Below the pieces are notes generated by a model. The model saw only the letters and a program-made list of their open reading frames with translations. It had not been told where the DNA came from and did no database searches. 64,000 nt of DNA from the NCBI GenBank assembly GCA_017510065.1, contig JAFWOB010000081.1:1-64000 (forward strand), given 5' to 3'. The position numbers were made by a program, and so were the translations under genes. This DNA is from Parasporobacterium sp. GTDB taxonomy: Bacteria > Bacillota > Clostridia > Lachnospirales > Lachnospiraceae. This document shows, piece by piece, positions 55,075 to 63,381 of the stretch. Within the stretch, counting starts at the first letter, position 1. Every line of letters starts with the position of its first letter.

Positions 55075-56088
55075 ATGATGACAAAAATAACAGATGTAAC
55101 AGCGCTTGGAGAATTACTGATCGATTTTACAGAATCCGGTATCAGCCCGCAGGGAAACCGTCTGCTGGAGGTGAATCCGGGAGGAGCCCCCTGCAATGTA
55201 CTGGCAATGCTGAACAAGCTGGGACACAGCACCTGCTTTATCGGAAAGATCGGAAAGGACATGTTCGGCGATCTTCTGGAAGGAGTTCTGAAAGAAGCCG
55301 GGATCGGCATCGAAGGCTTGTCCAGAGATGACAAGGTCAATACCACACTGGCTTTTGTCCACACCAGGGAAGGCGGGGACAGGGAGTTTTCCTTTTACCG
55401 AAACCCAGGCGCTGACATGATGCTTTCGGAGGAGGATATCGATCCGGCTCTCATCGATCAGGCGAGGATCTTCCATTTCGGGACGCTTTCCATGACCCAT
55501 GAAGGATGCAGGAAAGCTACGAAAAAGGCAGTAGAGACAGCAGAAAAGGCCGGGTGTCTGATCTCCTTTGACCCGAATCTGCGGGAGCCTTTGTGGGACA
55601 GTCTGGAGACTGCCCGGGAACAGGTGGATTTCGGTCTGCGTCATTGCCATATCCTGAAGATCTCGGATAATGAGATCCAGTGGTTTACCGGGGAGCTGGA
55701 TTTTGAACATGCCCTGGATAAACTGCAGTTTGAATATGGGACCGAGCTGATCCTTCTTTCTCTGGGAAAGGATGGAAGCATGGCTGTCTGCGGGAAAAAA
55801 CGTGTTTTTGTCCCGGCAATACTGAATCCGGATACGGTGGAGACCACCGGAGCCGGAGATACCTTCGGTGCGTGTGTGCTTCATTATGTTCTGGAACATT
55901 TTAAAGGTGACGCATTCTCCGGCGTATCCGGGCCTGAAGGACTGTTCCGGTTTACGCCTGAACAGCTGAAGGAGATGCTTTTATTTGCCAATGCAGCTGC
56001 CAGCATCATCACGACAAGAAAAGGCGCTCTGAAAGTGATGCCTTCCGAAGAAGAGGTTCGTGCTCTGCTGACAACGTATTCAGACTGA
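55075..56088 (+). CDS. PfkB-family sugar kinase, probable fructokinase
   Basis: A 337-residue ribokinase-fold enzyme with VTALGELLIDFTESG, NPGGAPCNVLAML, SFDPNLREPLWDS and the anion-hole/catalytic TTGAGDTFGACVLHYVL. The GELLIDF and NLRxPLW features point to fructokinase, making fructose 6-phosphate. It follows amylosucrase and lacZ and would consume fructose from sucrose cleavage. AGGAGAAG precedes ATG 55075; the next codon is also ATG. Confidence 0.9.
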   Translation: MMTKITDVTALGELLIDFTESGISPQGNRLLEVNPGGAPCNVLAMLNKLGHSTCFIGKIGKDMFGDLLEGVLKEAGIGIEGLSRDDKVNTTLAFVHTREGGDREFSFYRNPGADMMLSEEDIDPALIDQARIFHFGTLSMTHEGCRKATKKAVETAEKAGCLISFDPNLREPLWDSLETAREQVDFGLRHCHILKISDNEIQWFTGELDFEHALDKLQFEYGTELILLSLGKDGSMAVCGKKRVFVPAILNPDTVETTGAGDTFGACVLHYVLEHFKGDAFSGVSGPEGLFRFTPEQLKEMLLFANAAASIITTRKGALKVMPSEEEVRALLTTYSD

Positions 56089-56112
56089 ACAGAGCAGGAA
56101 GAAAGGAAAGAT

Positions 56113-56982
56113 ATGAAACGAACAATAAAATGGTTAGTTGCTGTAATGCTGTGCCTTCTTATGACAGGCAGTATCGCTTGGGCAGAAGAAGGAACGGCCA
56201 AGGAGCAGGCTGCTGTCCGGTTCCCGGGAGAAACAGAGGAGTTTGACGCACAGGAAGCGCTGCTTGCGGAGTACAGCAGGGAAATCGGTTTGCTTGACAG
56301 GATCGCACAGCTGTATGATATTTCCTATACAGAGGAAGAGGTGGACAATGCGATCCTCGCCCGGATGCAGGAAAGCGGACTGGACGAACAGTATTCCCTG
56401 GAAGAGTTCAAGGAACTTCGGGGGGCAGACTGGGTGTATCTGGTAGAGAAACTGGATGTGGAATATCAGAAAGTCACGGAAGAACTGGATAAGATCCTCT
56501 CTTATACCTACGAGGATGAGGAGTATACAGAACCGGAAGATACACAGTTTCATGCATTGTCTTCTTTCACCGCCCAGACGCTGGACGGAGGCGTTTTCAC
56601 CCAGGAGGATCTGGCCAAAAAGGACATTACCATCATGTATGTCTGGACTACGTTCTGCGGATTCTGTGTTGATGAAATGCCGGAACTGAAGGAATATGCA
56701 GAATCGCTCCCGGAAAATGTACAGCTCATTACTTATTGCGGAGACGGAAGCTTCAGCCAGGACCTGGCAAAAAAGATCCTGGATGAAAACGGAATAGAGC
56801 TGGTGACACTCATCAGCGGGGATGGAGATTTCCGAAAACTGGATTATGAACTGATGTATACGCCGACTGCGGTGTTTTTCAACAGCAAGGGCGAAGTGGT
56901 TGGAGAGTTTCTGATCGGTGCAGGCAATCTGGCCGAACGGTATGGTCAGGCGCTGGAGCATGCGCTCGAACAGGTCGGATAA
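56113..56982 (+). CDS. Exported TlpA/ResA-like thioredoxin
   Basis: A 289-residue extracytoplasmic thiol-disulfide protein. The signal peptide has a core at 7-20 and cleaves after SIAWA at residue 24. An acidic helical domain (about 45-135) of unknown role precedes the thioredoxin domain, whose active site is FCGFC (Cys182, Cys185) followed by YTPTAVFFNSKGEV with the cis-proline. It heads a set with a CXXC miniprotein and a 4Fe-4S membrane protein, so it likely exchanges electrons with them. AAAGGAAAG precedes ATG 56113. Confidence 0.85.
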   Translation: MKRTIKWLVAVMLCLLMTGSIAWAEEGTAKEQAAVRFPGETEEFDAQEALLAEYSREIGLLDRIAQLYDISYTEEEVDNAILARMQESGLDEQYSLEEFKELRGADWVYLVEKLDVEYQKVTEELDKILSYTYEDEEYTEPEDTQFHALSSFTAQTLDGGVFTQEDLAKKDITIMYVWTTFCGFCVDEMPELKEYAESLPENVQLITYCGDGSFSQDLAKKILDENGIELVTLISGDGDFRKLDYELMYTPTAVFFNSKGEVVGEFLIGAGNLAERYGQALEHALEQVG

Positions 56983-56985
56983 AAG

Positions 56986-57144
56986 ATGCGGATGAAGAGA
57001 AAACAGATTGCCATTATGATTCTGCGGGCAGCAGCCATTGTCCTTGGCATCCTGTTCCTGGTGATCGGGATCTTAAGAGGGGAACCGGGAGAGATCCTTT
57101 TTAAGGCGGTGAAGATATGTCTGGAATGCATCGGGATCGGGTAA
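56986..57144 (+). CDS. CD1871A-type CXXC miniprotein
   Basis: A 52-residue membrane miniprotein. The basic head MRMKRKQ is followed by one helix (IAIMILRAAAIVLGILFLVIGI) and a short tail ending KAVKICLECIGIG, which carries Cys-Leu-Glu-Cys. This tail is the hallmark of the CD1871A family, recognised from memory. It starts three bases after the thioredoxin stop and overlaps the next gene by 28 bases. The CXXC may accept electrons from the 4Fe-4S protein and pass them to the thioredoxin, a proposal from gene order only. Confidence 0.8.
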   Translation: MRMKRKQIAIMILRAAAIVLGILFLVIGILRGEPGEILFKAVKICLECIGIG

Positions 57145-58022
57145 AGGCCACGCCTCTTAAAAAACAAAACCGGATCCGCCTCCTGATCCAGCTGGCAGCC
57201 GCCGCTGTACTTAACGGATATGCGGCAGGATTTATGAAAGGAAAGATCTTTACCGGAAAGACCAAGCTGTTTTGTGTTCCGGTGCTGAACTGCTATTCCT
57301 GCCCCGGTGCTCTTGGCTCTTGCCCCATCGGCGCTCTTCAGGCTGTCGCGTCAGGGACCGGACGTCAGATCTCCTTCTATGTACTGGGGATCCTGATGCT
57401 GTTCGGAGTTCTGCTGGGGAGATTTCTCTGTGGCTTTTTATGTCCGTTCGGACTGATCCAGGATCTTCTGCATAAGATCCCCGGAAGGAAATTCAAAATA
57501 CCCTCCGGGATCGACAAAACGGGAAGATATCTGAAATACGTGATCCTGGTGCTGGTTTTTCTGCTTCCTGCAGTTCTGGTGGACGGCTTCGGACTGGGGA
57601 CGCCTTTTTTCTGCAAATACTTCTGTCCGGCGGGTACGCTGGAAGGCGGAGTATTTCATGTACTGGTGAACGGGCAGTTAAGGTCGCTTGTCGGAGGCTT
57701 GTTCTGGCTTAAGGCAGCGATCCTGGCGATCATTATTGTCGGAGCTATTCTGACGGAACGGCCATTTTGCCGGTATTTCTGCCCACTAGGGGCGTTTTAT
57801 GGGTTGTTTAACAGATTCTCCCTGTATGGGATCAGAATGGATGAATCCAGATGCATCCGCTGCGGGAAATGTGAGACGGTATGTCCGATGGACGTGAAAA
57901 TCACGAAGAAGATCAATACTGCGGAATGCATCCGCTGTGGAAAATGCCGGGCTGTCTGTGAGAAAGAGGCAATCAGTATCCGGTTTATGCTGAAAACAAA
58001 ACAGGAAAAGGAACAGTTGTAA
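57117..58022 (+). CDS. 4Fe-4S membrane protein, NapH/CcoG-like
   Basis: A 301-residue polytopic protein. It has paired cysteine sites near membrane helices: NCYSCPGALGSCPIGA, RFLCGFLCPFG, FFCKYFCPAGTL and PFCRYFCPLGAF. A C-terminal double ferredoxin module reads CIRCGKCETVCP and CIRCGKCRAVCE, the last site having Glu where Pro is usual. Relatives of NapH and RnfB-like proteins move electrons across membranes. ATG 57117 lies inside the miniprotein gene; ATG 57129 is an alternative. It likely feeds electrons to the exported thioredoxin through the CXXC protein. Confidence 0.85.
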   Translation: MSGMHRDRVKATPLKKQNRIRLLIQLAAAAVLNGYAAGFMKGKIFTGKTKLFCVPVLNCYSCPGALGSCPIGALQAVASGTGRQISFYVLGILMLFGVLLGRFLCGFLCPFGLIQDLLHKIPGRKFKIPSGIDKTGRYLKYVILVLVFLLPAVLVDGFGLGTPFFCKYFCPAGTLEGGVFHVLVNGQLRSLVGGLFWLKAAILAIIIVGAILTERPFCRYFCPLGAFYGLFNRFSLYGIRMDESRCIRCGKCETVCPMDVKITKKINTAECIRCGKCRAVCEKEAISIRFMLKTKQEKEQL

Positions 58023-58025
58023 CCT

Positions 58026-58727
58026 ATGGCAGCTATTTATTATGCGGACGATGAAGAGAATATCAGAGAAGTAGTGGGCTCTTTCCTGGCCAATGAAGGT
58101 CACGAGGTCAGGACCTTTGAGAACGGTGATCTTTTGTTCGAAGCATTTGAGAAACAGGAATGCGATCTGGTGATCCTGGATATCATGATGCCGGGAACCG
58201 ATGGGATCGGGATCCTGCAGAAGATCCGGAAGATCTCCAATGTGCCGGTGATACTGCTGACTGCCAAGGATACGGACATGGATTATTATAACGGACTGGC
58301 ATTGGGGAGCGATGATTATCTGACAAAGCCTTTTAAGCCGTTAATCCTTTCTGCCAAGATCAATGCCTTGCTGAGGCGGTCCAGGTATGAAAACACGGCA
58401 AAAAAAAGGGAAGAGGAAAAAGACCTGTCCTGCGGCAATGTAAAGTACAGCCGGGTAAAGCACGAGGTAACCGTGAACCATGCAGTCATCTCCCTGACGC
58501 CGACGGAGATGAGGTTTCTGGCTTACATGATGCAGCATTTTGAAGAGGCAGTACAAAAAGAGGTGCTGCTGGATGAGATCTGGGGGATCAACAGTGAGAT
58601 CGAATCCCGCGTGGCGGATGAAACAAACCGCAGGCTTCGGAAAAAACTGACCGCCGCCGGAGCGGATGTCTATATCCAGACGGTGTGGGGATACGGGTTT
58701 AAGCTGACAAGGATCAGCGAACAGTGA
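58026..58727 (+). CDS. OmpR-family response regulator
   Basis: A 233-residue regulator with a receiver domain (ADDEENIREVV, phosphoacceptor Asp52 in VILDIMMPGTDG, Thr/Lys pair in LLTAK and YLTKPF) and a winged-helix DNA-binding domain (residues about 135-230, ending QTVWGYGFKL). It starts three bases after the 4Fe-4S gene stop and overlaps the kinase start, so it likely regulates this redox module or responds to its state. Confidence 0.93.
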   Translation: MAAIYYADDEENIREVVGSFLANEGHEVRTFENGDLLFEAFEKQECDLVILDIMMPGTDGIGILQKIRKISNVPVILLTAKDTDMDYYNGLALGSDDYLTKPFKPLILSAKINALLRRSRYENTAKKREEEKDLSCGNVKYSRVKHEVTVNHAVISLTPTEMRFLAYMMQHFEEAVQKEVLLDEIWGINSEIESRVADETNRRLRKKLTAAGADVYIQTVWGYGFKLTRISEQ

Positions 58728-59920
58728 CGATCCATATGAAGACAGCACAGAAGCAGCCACATAGTAAATACGTAAACCGGAAGATCATCAGACGGATGCT
58801 TATCCTGATCTCTCTGATCATAGCGATCGTGCTGGCACTGATCTGGTACATTCAATACCGGGATATTGATATCCGGGCGGAGCAGTCTCTCCGCACCTAT
58901 CTGTATGCAAGGGATCAGTACTTTGACGGCCGGTCTTTTTTTGGCGTCTATGAATGTTTTGTCGGTTCAGACGATCTGAAGTATTATGATGAAACAGATG
59001 AGGAACTGGCCCGTTATTATAAAAAGTATCCGGAACGATTTTCGGTAGACACGGTAACCAGATACTCGGATTTCAATACATTTATCCTGGCACAGCCGAT
59101 CAGGGCGTCTTTTCGTTCCTACATGCCGGAGGAGCCGGTGGAATACATTCTGATCTGCTGCGATGTCAGCTACTATACCAATCTGGTCCGCAATAACATG
59201 CTGGTGCTGTTTGGTGCTTTGGCAGGGTTTATTCTCCTATTGTTCGCGATCTCCCGAAACACGATCCACGCCCTGGATAAAAAAGATGAAGCAATGAACA
59301 ATTTCTTCGCCAATGCATCGCATGAAATGAAGACTCCTCTCATGGCAATCAAAGGAAATGCGGATGGGATCCTGCACGGTTACGTGGAGCAGGAAAAAGG
59401 ATGCGAGATCATTGAAAAGGAAGCGGACCGGATGTCCGGGCTGATCAGCAGCATCCTGGATATCTCCAGACTGGACAGTGGGGCAGTAAGCCCGGACCTG
59501 GAGCAAAATGATGTCCGTGAGATTATCTATGATGCGATCTCTTCTGTCATGCAGGAGGCGGTTAACAGAAACATCGAATTATCTGTTGATCTGAAAGAAC
59601 CGGCATTTCGAAAATGTGATGAGAGAATGATGTATTCCGCCTTTTCCAATATCCTGACAAATGGCCTCAGATATGCGGACAGTCTAATCAGAATTTATGA
59701 TGAGAAACCTGAAGAAGGCAAAATTCGTTTTGTCTTTGAGAATGACGGGACTCCTATCAGCGAAGAGGACGCTTCTCATATATTTGAACGATTCTACAAA
59801 GGTGACCGTGGGCAGAGCGGCATCGGCATGGCTTTGGCACAGGAATATATCATGCTTCACGGCAGCAGGATCGAGGTTGGCGTCAGAGAAGGGCGGACTG
59901 CTTTTTCCATCACTTTGTGA
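58724..59920 (+). CDS. Sensor histidine kinase
   Basis: A 398-residue kinase with two helices (about 25-44 and 161-182) flanking an extracellular sensor of about 115 residues, then HisKA (NASHEMKTPLMAIKGNADG, phosphoacceptor His200) and HATPase_c with NILTNGLRYAD and GIGMALAQEYIMLHG. The N-box and G-boxes are intact but the F/G region is shortened. It starts at GTG 58724, overlapping the response regulator by four bases. The signal is unknown; redox or cell envelope stress is plausible. Confidence 0.92.
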   Translation: MTIHMKTAQKQPHSKYVNRKIIRRMLILISLIIAIVLALIWYIQYRDIDIRAEQSLRTYLYARDQYFDGRSFFGVYECFVGSDDLKYYDETDEELARYYKKYPERFSVDTVTRYSDFNTFILAQPIRASFRSYMPEEPVEYILICCDVSYYTNLVRNNMLVLFGALAGFILLLFAISRNTIHALDKKDEAMNNFFANASHEMKTPLMAIKGNADGILHGYVEQEKGCEIIEKEADRMSGLISSILDISRLDSGAVSPDLEQNDVREIIYDAISSVMQEAVNRNIELSVDLKEPAFRKCDERMMYSAFSNILTNGLRYADSLIRIYDEKPEEGKIRFVFENDGTPISEEDASHIFERFYKGDRGQSGIGMALAQEYIMLHGSRIEVGVREGRTAFSITL

Positions 59921-59942
59921 ACGTAATCGGAAGGGATCATAC

Positions 59943-60674
59943 ATGTATCATTTTTTTGTCAGACCGGAAAATATTCTGGAAGATCATATCCTGATCGAAG
60001 GATCTGATGTCAATCATATCAAAAATGTTCTTCGCATGAAGGAGGGGGAGACCTTGTTGCTGAGCGACGGGGAAGGTCGTGACTTTACCTGCTGCATTGA
60101 AACGCTGGACAATGATACAGTTCGCTGCAAAGTCCTGGCGGAGGAAGCTTCCGGCACAGAACCCTCTGTTAAGGTTTATCTGTTCCAGGGACTTCCCAAG
60201 TCCGATAAGCTGGAACACATTATCCAGAAATCCGTGGAACTCGGTGTATACCGGATCATTCCTGTAGAAACCGCTCGGTGTATTGTGAAATATGATGCCA
60301 AGAAACTGAAATCCAAGCTGGAACGCTGGCAGAAGATCGCGGAAAGCGCTGCCAAGCAGAGCAGGCGTGGGATCATCCCGCAGGTAGAGCCTGTGATGAA
60401 GTTCAAAGATGCTTTGGAATATGCCTCTGATCTGGATCTGGTTCTGATCCCATACGAAAACTACAAAGATATGCAGCGGACCAAAGAGATTCTGGCCGGC
60501 ATCAGGCCGGGGATGAAGATCGGGATCTTTATCGGTCCGGAAGGCGGCTTTGAGCAAAATGAGATAGAAATGGCAGACCATGCATTCCCCATTTCCCTTG
60601 GATCCAGGATCCTTCGGACGGAGACGGCCCCGTTGATGCTCCTTTCTGTGTTGCTGTTCGGCCTGGAGGAATAA
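59943..60674 (+). CDS. rsmE: 16S rRNA (uridine-1498 N3)-methyltransferase
   Basis: A 243-residue SPOUT methyltransferase that modifies U1498 of 16S rRNA. It contains HIKNVLRMKEGE, LFQGLPKSDKLEHIIQKSVELGV, the Arg/Lys-rich QSRRGIIPQ and the trefoil-knot end FIGPEGGFEQNEI and SLGSRILRTETAPL. ATG 59943 follows GGAAGGG; the longer upstream frame is inside the kinase gene. It is the last gene of the run beginning at 47192. Confidence 0.93.
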   Translation: MYHFFVRPENILEDHILIEGSDVNHIKNVLRMKEGETLLLSDGEGRDFTCCIETLDNDTVRCKVLAEEASGTEPSVKVYLFQGLPKSDKLEHIIQKSVELGVYRIIPVETARCIVKYDAKKLKSKLERWQKIAESAAKQSRRGIIPQVEPVMKFKDALEYASDLDLVLIPYENYKDMQRTKEILAGIRPGMKIGIFIGPEGGFEQNEIEMADHAFPISLGSRILRTETAPLMLLSVLLFGLEE

Positions 60675-60800
60675 CTCCGGTTTGCTGTCAGCGCTCCTTT
60701 ATCAGTCTTGCTTTACTAAGCTAAAACGTTATTTTTTTAACTTAAGTTTCCGTTAAGGTTCTCATTGTATGATGATTTCAGAAACGGAAAGGAGCAGGAT

Positions 60801-61475
60801 ATGAATCTTGTACATGAGTCGATCCACCGAATCAATAAGACAGATGTTTTGACCCTTGAGCATAGATTATCAACTGTAATGAGACCTGATACGAATGCTC
60901 CTTCAGGCTGTTGCAGAGTGTTCTGCCTGTACTTTGAACGGGACAAGGATTTTTCCTTCTATGAAAGTACAGGAGCCTACAAAAGAGATGAGTATCGGAT
61001 CGTCTACTACAATAACAATCCGAACCGTCTTATTCTCTCCAGGAAATCCGAGATGAACGGATTGTCCGGCATCGTAACCTGTGAGGTAACCAGGGAATTT
61101 GTCCAGATCATTCTGAATAACCGTTTTGGAGAAGTGATCAGTGATCCCATGGGAAGGACAGGGGAGGAAATGGATCCTCTGCTGCAGGAGTTTTATTGGG
61201 AAGTAGTAGGAAAGGGCTTGAGGCCGAGAGTACTGGTGGATTATGACAGCAAGATCTTCGTAAACACCAAAGGCAACACGCAGATCACCATAAACTACAA
61301 TCCCAGATCCAGCGTGAACCTGAATGCTTTCCTGGATCCGTACCATGCAACTGTACCGATCAGGGATGACAAAGTGATCGTTCACGTCAAGTGGAACAGC
61401 TTCCTTCCGGATGTGATCAGAAGTGCCGTGACTATGAGCGGATCTTTTTCCGGAAACTACTCTTATAACTTATAG
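60801..61475 (+). CDS. VTC-domain-like protein, possibly inactive polyphosphate polymerase
   Basis: A 224-residue cytosolic protein resembling the VTC polyphosphate polymerase/CYTH tunnel fold, with LEHRLSTVMRPDTN, the strands CRVFCLYFERDK, KRDEYRIVYYNNNPNRLILSRKSEMNG and GKGLRPRVLVDYDSKIFV. Active VTC domains line the tunnel with Arg/Lys; here the RIRIYN-type strand keeps only one Arg (YRIVYY), and the LERK motif reads LSRK. It may therefore be degenerate or bind another anion. ATG 60801 follows AAAGGAG. It is bracketed by a strong terminator and lies between rsmE and the foldase gene, with no CotH-like or transporter partner. Confidence 0.55.
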   Translation: MNLVHESIHRINKTDVLTLEHRLSTVMRPDTNAPSGCCRVFCLYFERDKDFSFYESTGAYKRDEYRIVYYNNNPNRLILSRKSEMNGLSGIVTCEVTREFVQIILNNRFGEVISDPMGRTGEEMDPLLQEFYWEVVGKGLRPRVLVDYDSKIFVNTKGNTQITINYNPRSSVNLNAFLDPYHATVPIRDDKVIVHVKWNSFLPDVIRSAVTMSGSFSGNYSYNL

Positions 61476-61523
61476 TTATCTTTTCAGATGTCTATATAGA
61501 ATTGCAACTCCTCTCTTTTTGCA

Positions 61524-61563
61524 GGAACGAGCCATACTTTACAGTATGGCTCGTTCCGTTTTA
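61524..61563 (+). terminator. Terminator after the VTC-like gene
   Basis: A 15-bp perfect stem, ggaacgagccatact (61524-61538) with agtatggctcgttcc (61543-61557), loop ttac, followed by gtttta. Confidence 0.8.
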
Positions 61564-61613
61564 GGGGGTAATTTTCCTGTGCATACCCGGGGTTTTGTAC
61601 AGCAGTTTATCAT

Positions 61614-61644
61614 ATAAAAAAGGAGCACCCTGAAGGGGTGCTCC
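61614..61644 (-). terminator. Terminator of the foldase gene
   Basis: Read on the minus strand, ggagcaccc (61644-61636) pairs with gggtgctcc (61630-61622), loop of five bases, followed by six T residues at 61621-61616. Confidence 0.88.
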
Positions 61645-61670
61645 GGAAATGTTTAATATGGCAGAACAGA

Positions 61671-63050
61671 TTATTTGTCTGTCACTTCGGAAACTTCTTC
61701 TGCAACTTCGGAGACTTCTTCTGCAACCTCTTCTGTGGCTTCGGAGACTTCCTCTGCAACTTCTTCCGCGGCTTCGGAGGCTTCCTCTACAACTTCTTCC
61801 GCGGCTTCGGAGGCTTCTTCTACAACTTCTTCTGCTGCATCGGAAACTTCCTCAACTACCTCTTCCGCAGCTTCAGAAACTTCTTCCGCAGTTTCTTCCA
61901 CCGGAGATTCTACCATGACAACGTTCTGCTTCAGATAATCCATGACCTTCGGCATCAGAACTTCTGTTTCACGGACAAGGAAATTGAATGCATCGCCAGA
62001 CTGGGCTTTGAATTCATCCAGCGTTCCTTCAAAGTTCTCCTGTTCCATATATTTGGTGACCACCTCATCCAGCTCTTCTTCTGTGAAGGTGATATTCTGT
62101 TCTTCGGCCACTTTGTCGACCATCATGGTCTGATCCAGAGTCCGCTTTGCTTCTGCATCGGCATATGCATCAGCAGATTCATATCCCATCATGGAAGCAT
62201 ACTGCGATGCATCGACACCAAACATGGATGCGTAGTAGGAAACAGCAGACATATTATAGGTAGTCAGATCAGCAAGATCTTTTTCGTTATAATATTTGAC
62301 ATGTGTCTTTTCACCCATTGCGCTGAGGATTGCTGATTCCAGATTGTTGTTTCTCTGGTTCTCGGCATAGTATTCTCTGAGTTCCCCGATGGTAGAGAAT
62401 TCCTGATCAAGATGTTCGGCAGAGTAGTGCTGTACCAGTTCGTCGGTAAGTTCCGGAACATTGGCAACATGCTTGCTGTTGATCGTGATGGTAAATACGG
62501 CATTCTTGCCGGCAAGGTCTTCCGTGGAATAATCTTCCGGGAATGTTACATTGATATCGAATGTTTCACCGATCTCATGACCGATGATCTGATCTTCAAA
62601 TCCGTCGATCATGGTGCCGGAACCCAGTGTCAGGGACTGTCCCTGCGCTGTGCCGCCTGCAAACGGTTCTTCCTCGCCCTCCAGGACGCCGGAGTAATCC
62701 AGGTTGATGGTGTCACCGTCCTGCACGGTACCTTCTGTGACATCTTCATAGGTCGTTTCGGCAGAGACAACATTGTTCATATAGTTATCGATGGTGCTTT
62801 CAGTTACTTCCACCTGAGACTCATCAATCTCGAGTACGGAATAGTCATCGAGTTCCACTTTGCCGTTGATCATATCCTGTGTTTTAAACCATCCGTTGTT
62901 GCCGCCGATGATGGCCAGGATGCCGAGTACGATGACGGCGATCACGATAACCCATGCTGTCGTTTTCTTGGTCCATTTGCTCTTGGGTTTGATGTGTTCG
63001 GGCTGATTGTAGGCACGGCCCTTGGTCTTTTTCACATTCTTGTCTTCCAT
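61671..63050 (-). CDS. Membrane-anchored trigger-factor/FKBP-like foldase with acidic repeat tail
   Basis: A 459-residue protein with a basic cytoplasmic head, one membrane helix (AWVIVIAVIVLGILAIIG, about 32-49) and an extracellular region. FKBP-type proline isomerase core (about 108-195) shows DGDTINLDYSGVLEGEEEPFAGG and GTMIDGFEDQIIGHEIGE. A helical trigger-factor-like region (about 198-375) follows. Residues about 380-459 are repeats of the type S-E-A-A-E-E-V-V-E-E, built almost only of Glu, Ala, Val and Ser. It may help fold exported proteins. It has an AGAGGAT site and its own terminator. Confidence 0.85.
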   Translation of the reverse strand: MEDKNVKKTKGRAYNQPEHIKPKSKWTKKTTAWVIVIAVIVLGILAIIGGNNGWFKTQDMINGKVELDDYSVLEIDESQVEVTESTIDNYMNNVVSAETTYEDVTEGTVQDGDTINLDYSGVLEGEEEPFAGGTAQGQSLTLGSGTMIDGFEDQIIGHEIGETFDINVTFPEDYSTEDLAGKNAVFTITINSKHVANVPELTDELVQHYSAEHLDQEFSTIGELREYYAENQRNNNLESAILSAMGEKTHVKYYNEKDLADLTTYNMSAVSYYASMFGVDASQYASMMGYESADAYADAEAKRTLDQTMMVDKVAEEQNITFTEEELDEVVTKYMEQENFEGTLDEFKAQSGDAFNFLVRETEVLMPKVMDYLKQNVVMVESPVEETAEEVSEAAEEVVEEVSDAAEEVVEEASEAAEEVVEEASEAAEEVAEEVSEATEEVAEEVSEVAEEVSEVTDK

Positions 63051-63381
63051 GTTTTATCCTCTTTTCTGTTCCGGAAGCACGGGTGCACCGGAAGTATTTT
63101 ACATGCAAACTGCATTTTATCATATTGAATTATGAATATAAAGTAATTTATGACAGGATGCTTAAAATTGCCTTAATGATCAGAAAAATGTGAGTGCATT
63201 GCAGAGAAACAAAATAAAATTCAAAAAAATGTAATAGCCGAAAAAAATAATGCACAATCCGTATTCGGACATTTTAGGGAGGATAGCTAGAAATGCCGGC
63301 CATAATTGTTTTCTTACAGCAATTGTGTTAAAAAATATATGTTATAAACTTCAGTTACTCTGGCTGATTAGGAGGAAATAC
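63051..63381. promoter_or_regulatory. Divergent intergenic region of 331 bp
   Basis: Very AT-rich DNA between the leftward foldase gene and the rightward ABC ATPase gene. On the minus strand TTACTT-N16-TATGAT is a possible foldase promoter. On the plus strand several TATA-rich stretches near 63335-63350 could be a -10, and aattgt/acaatt-type arms at about 63305-63327 could be an operator, but nothing is convincing. No ORF or stable hairpin was seen. Confidence 0.35.
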
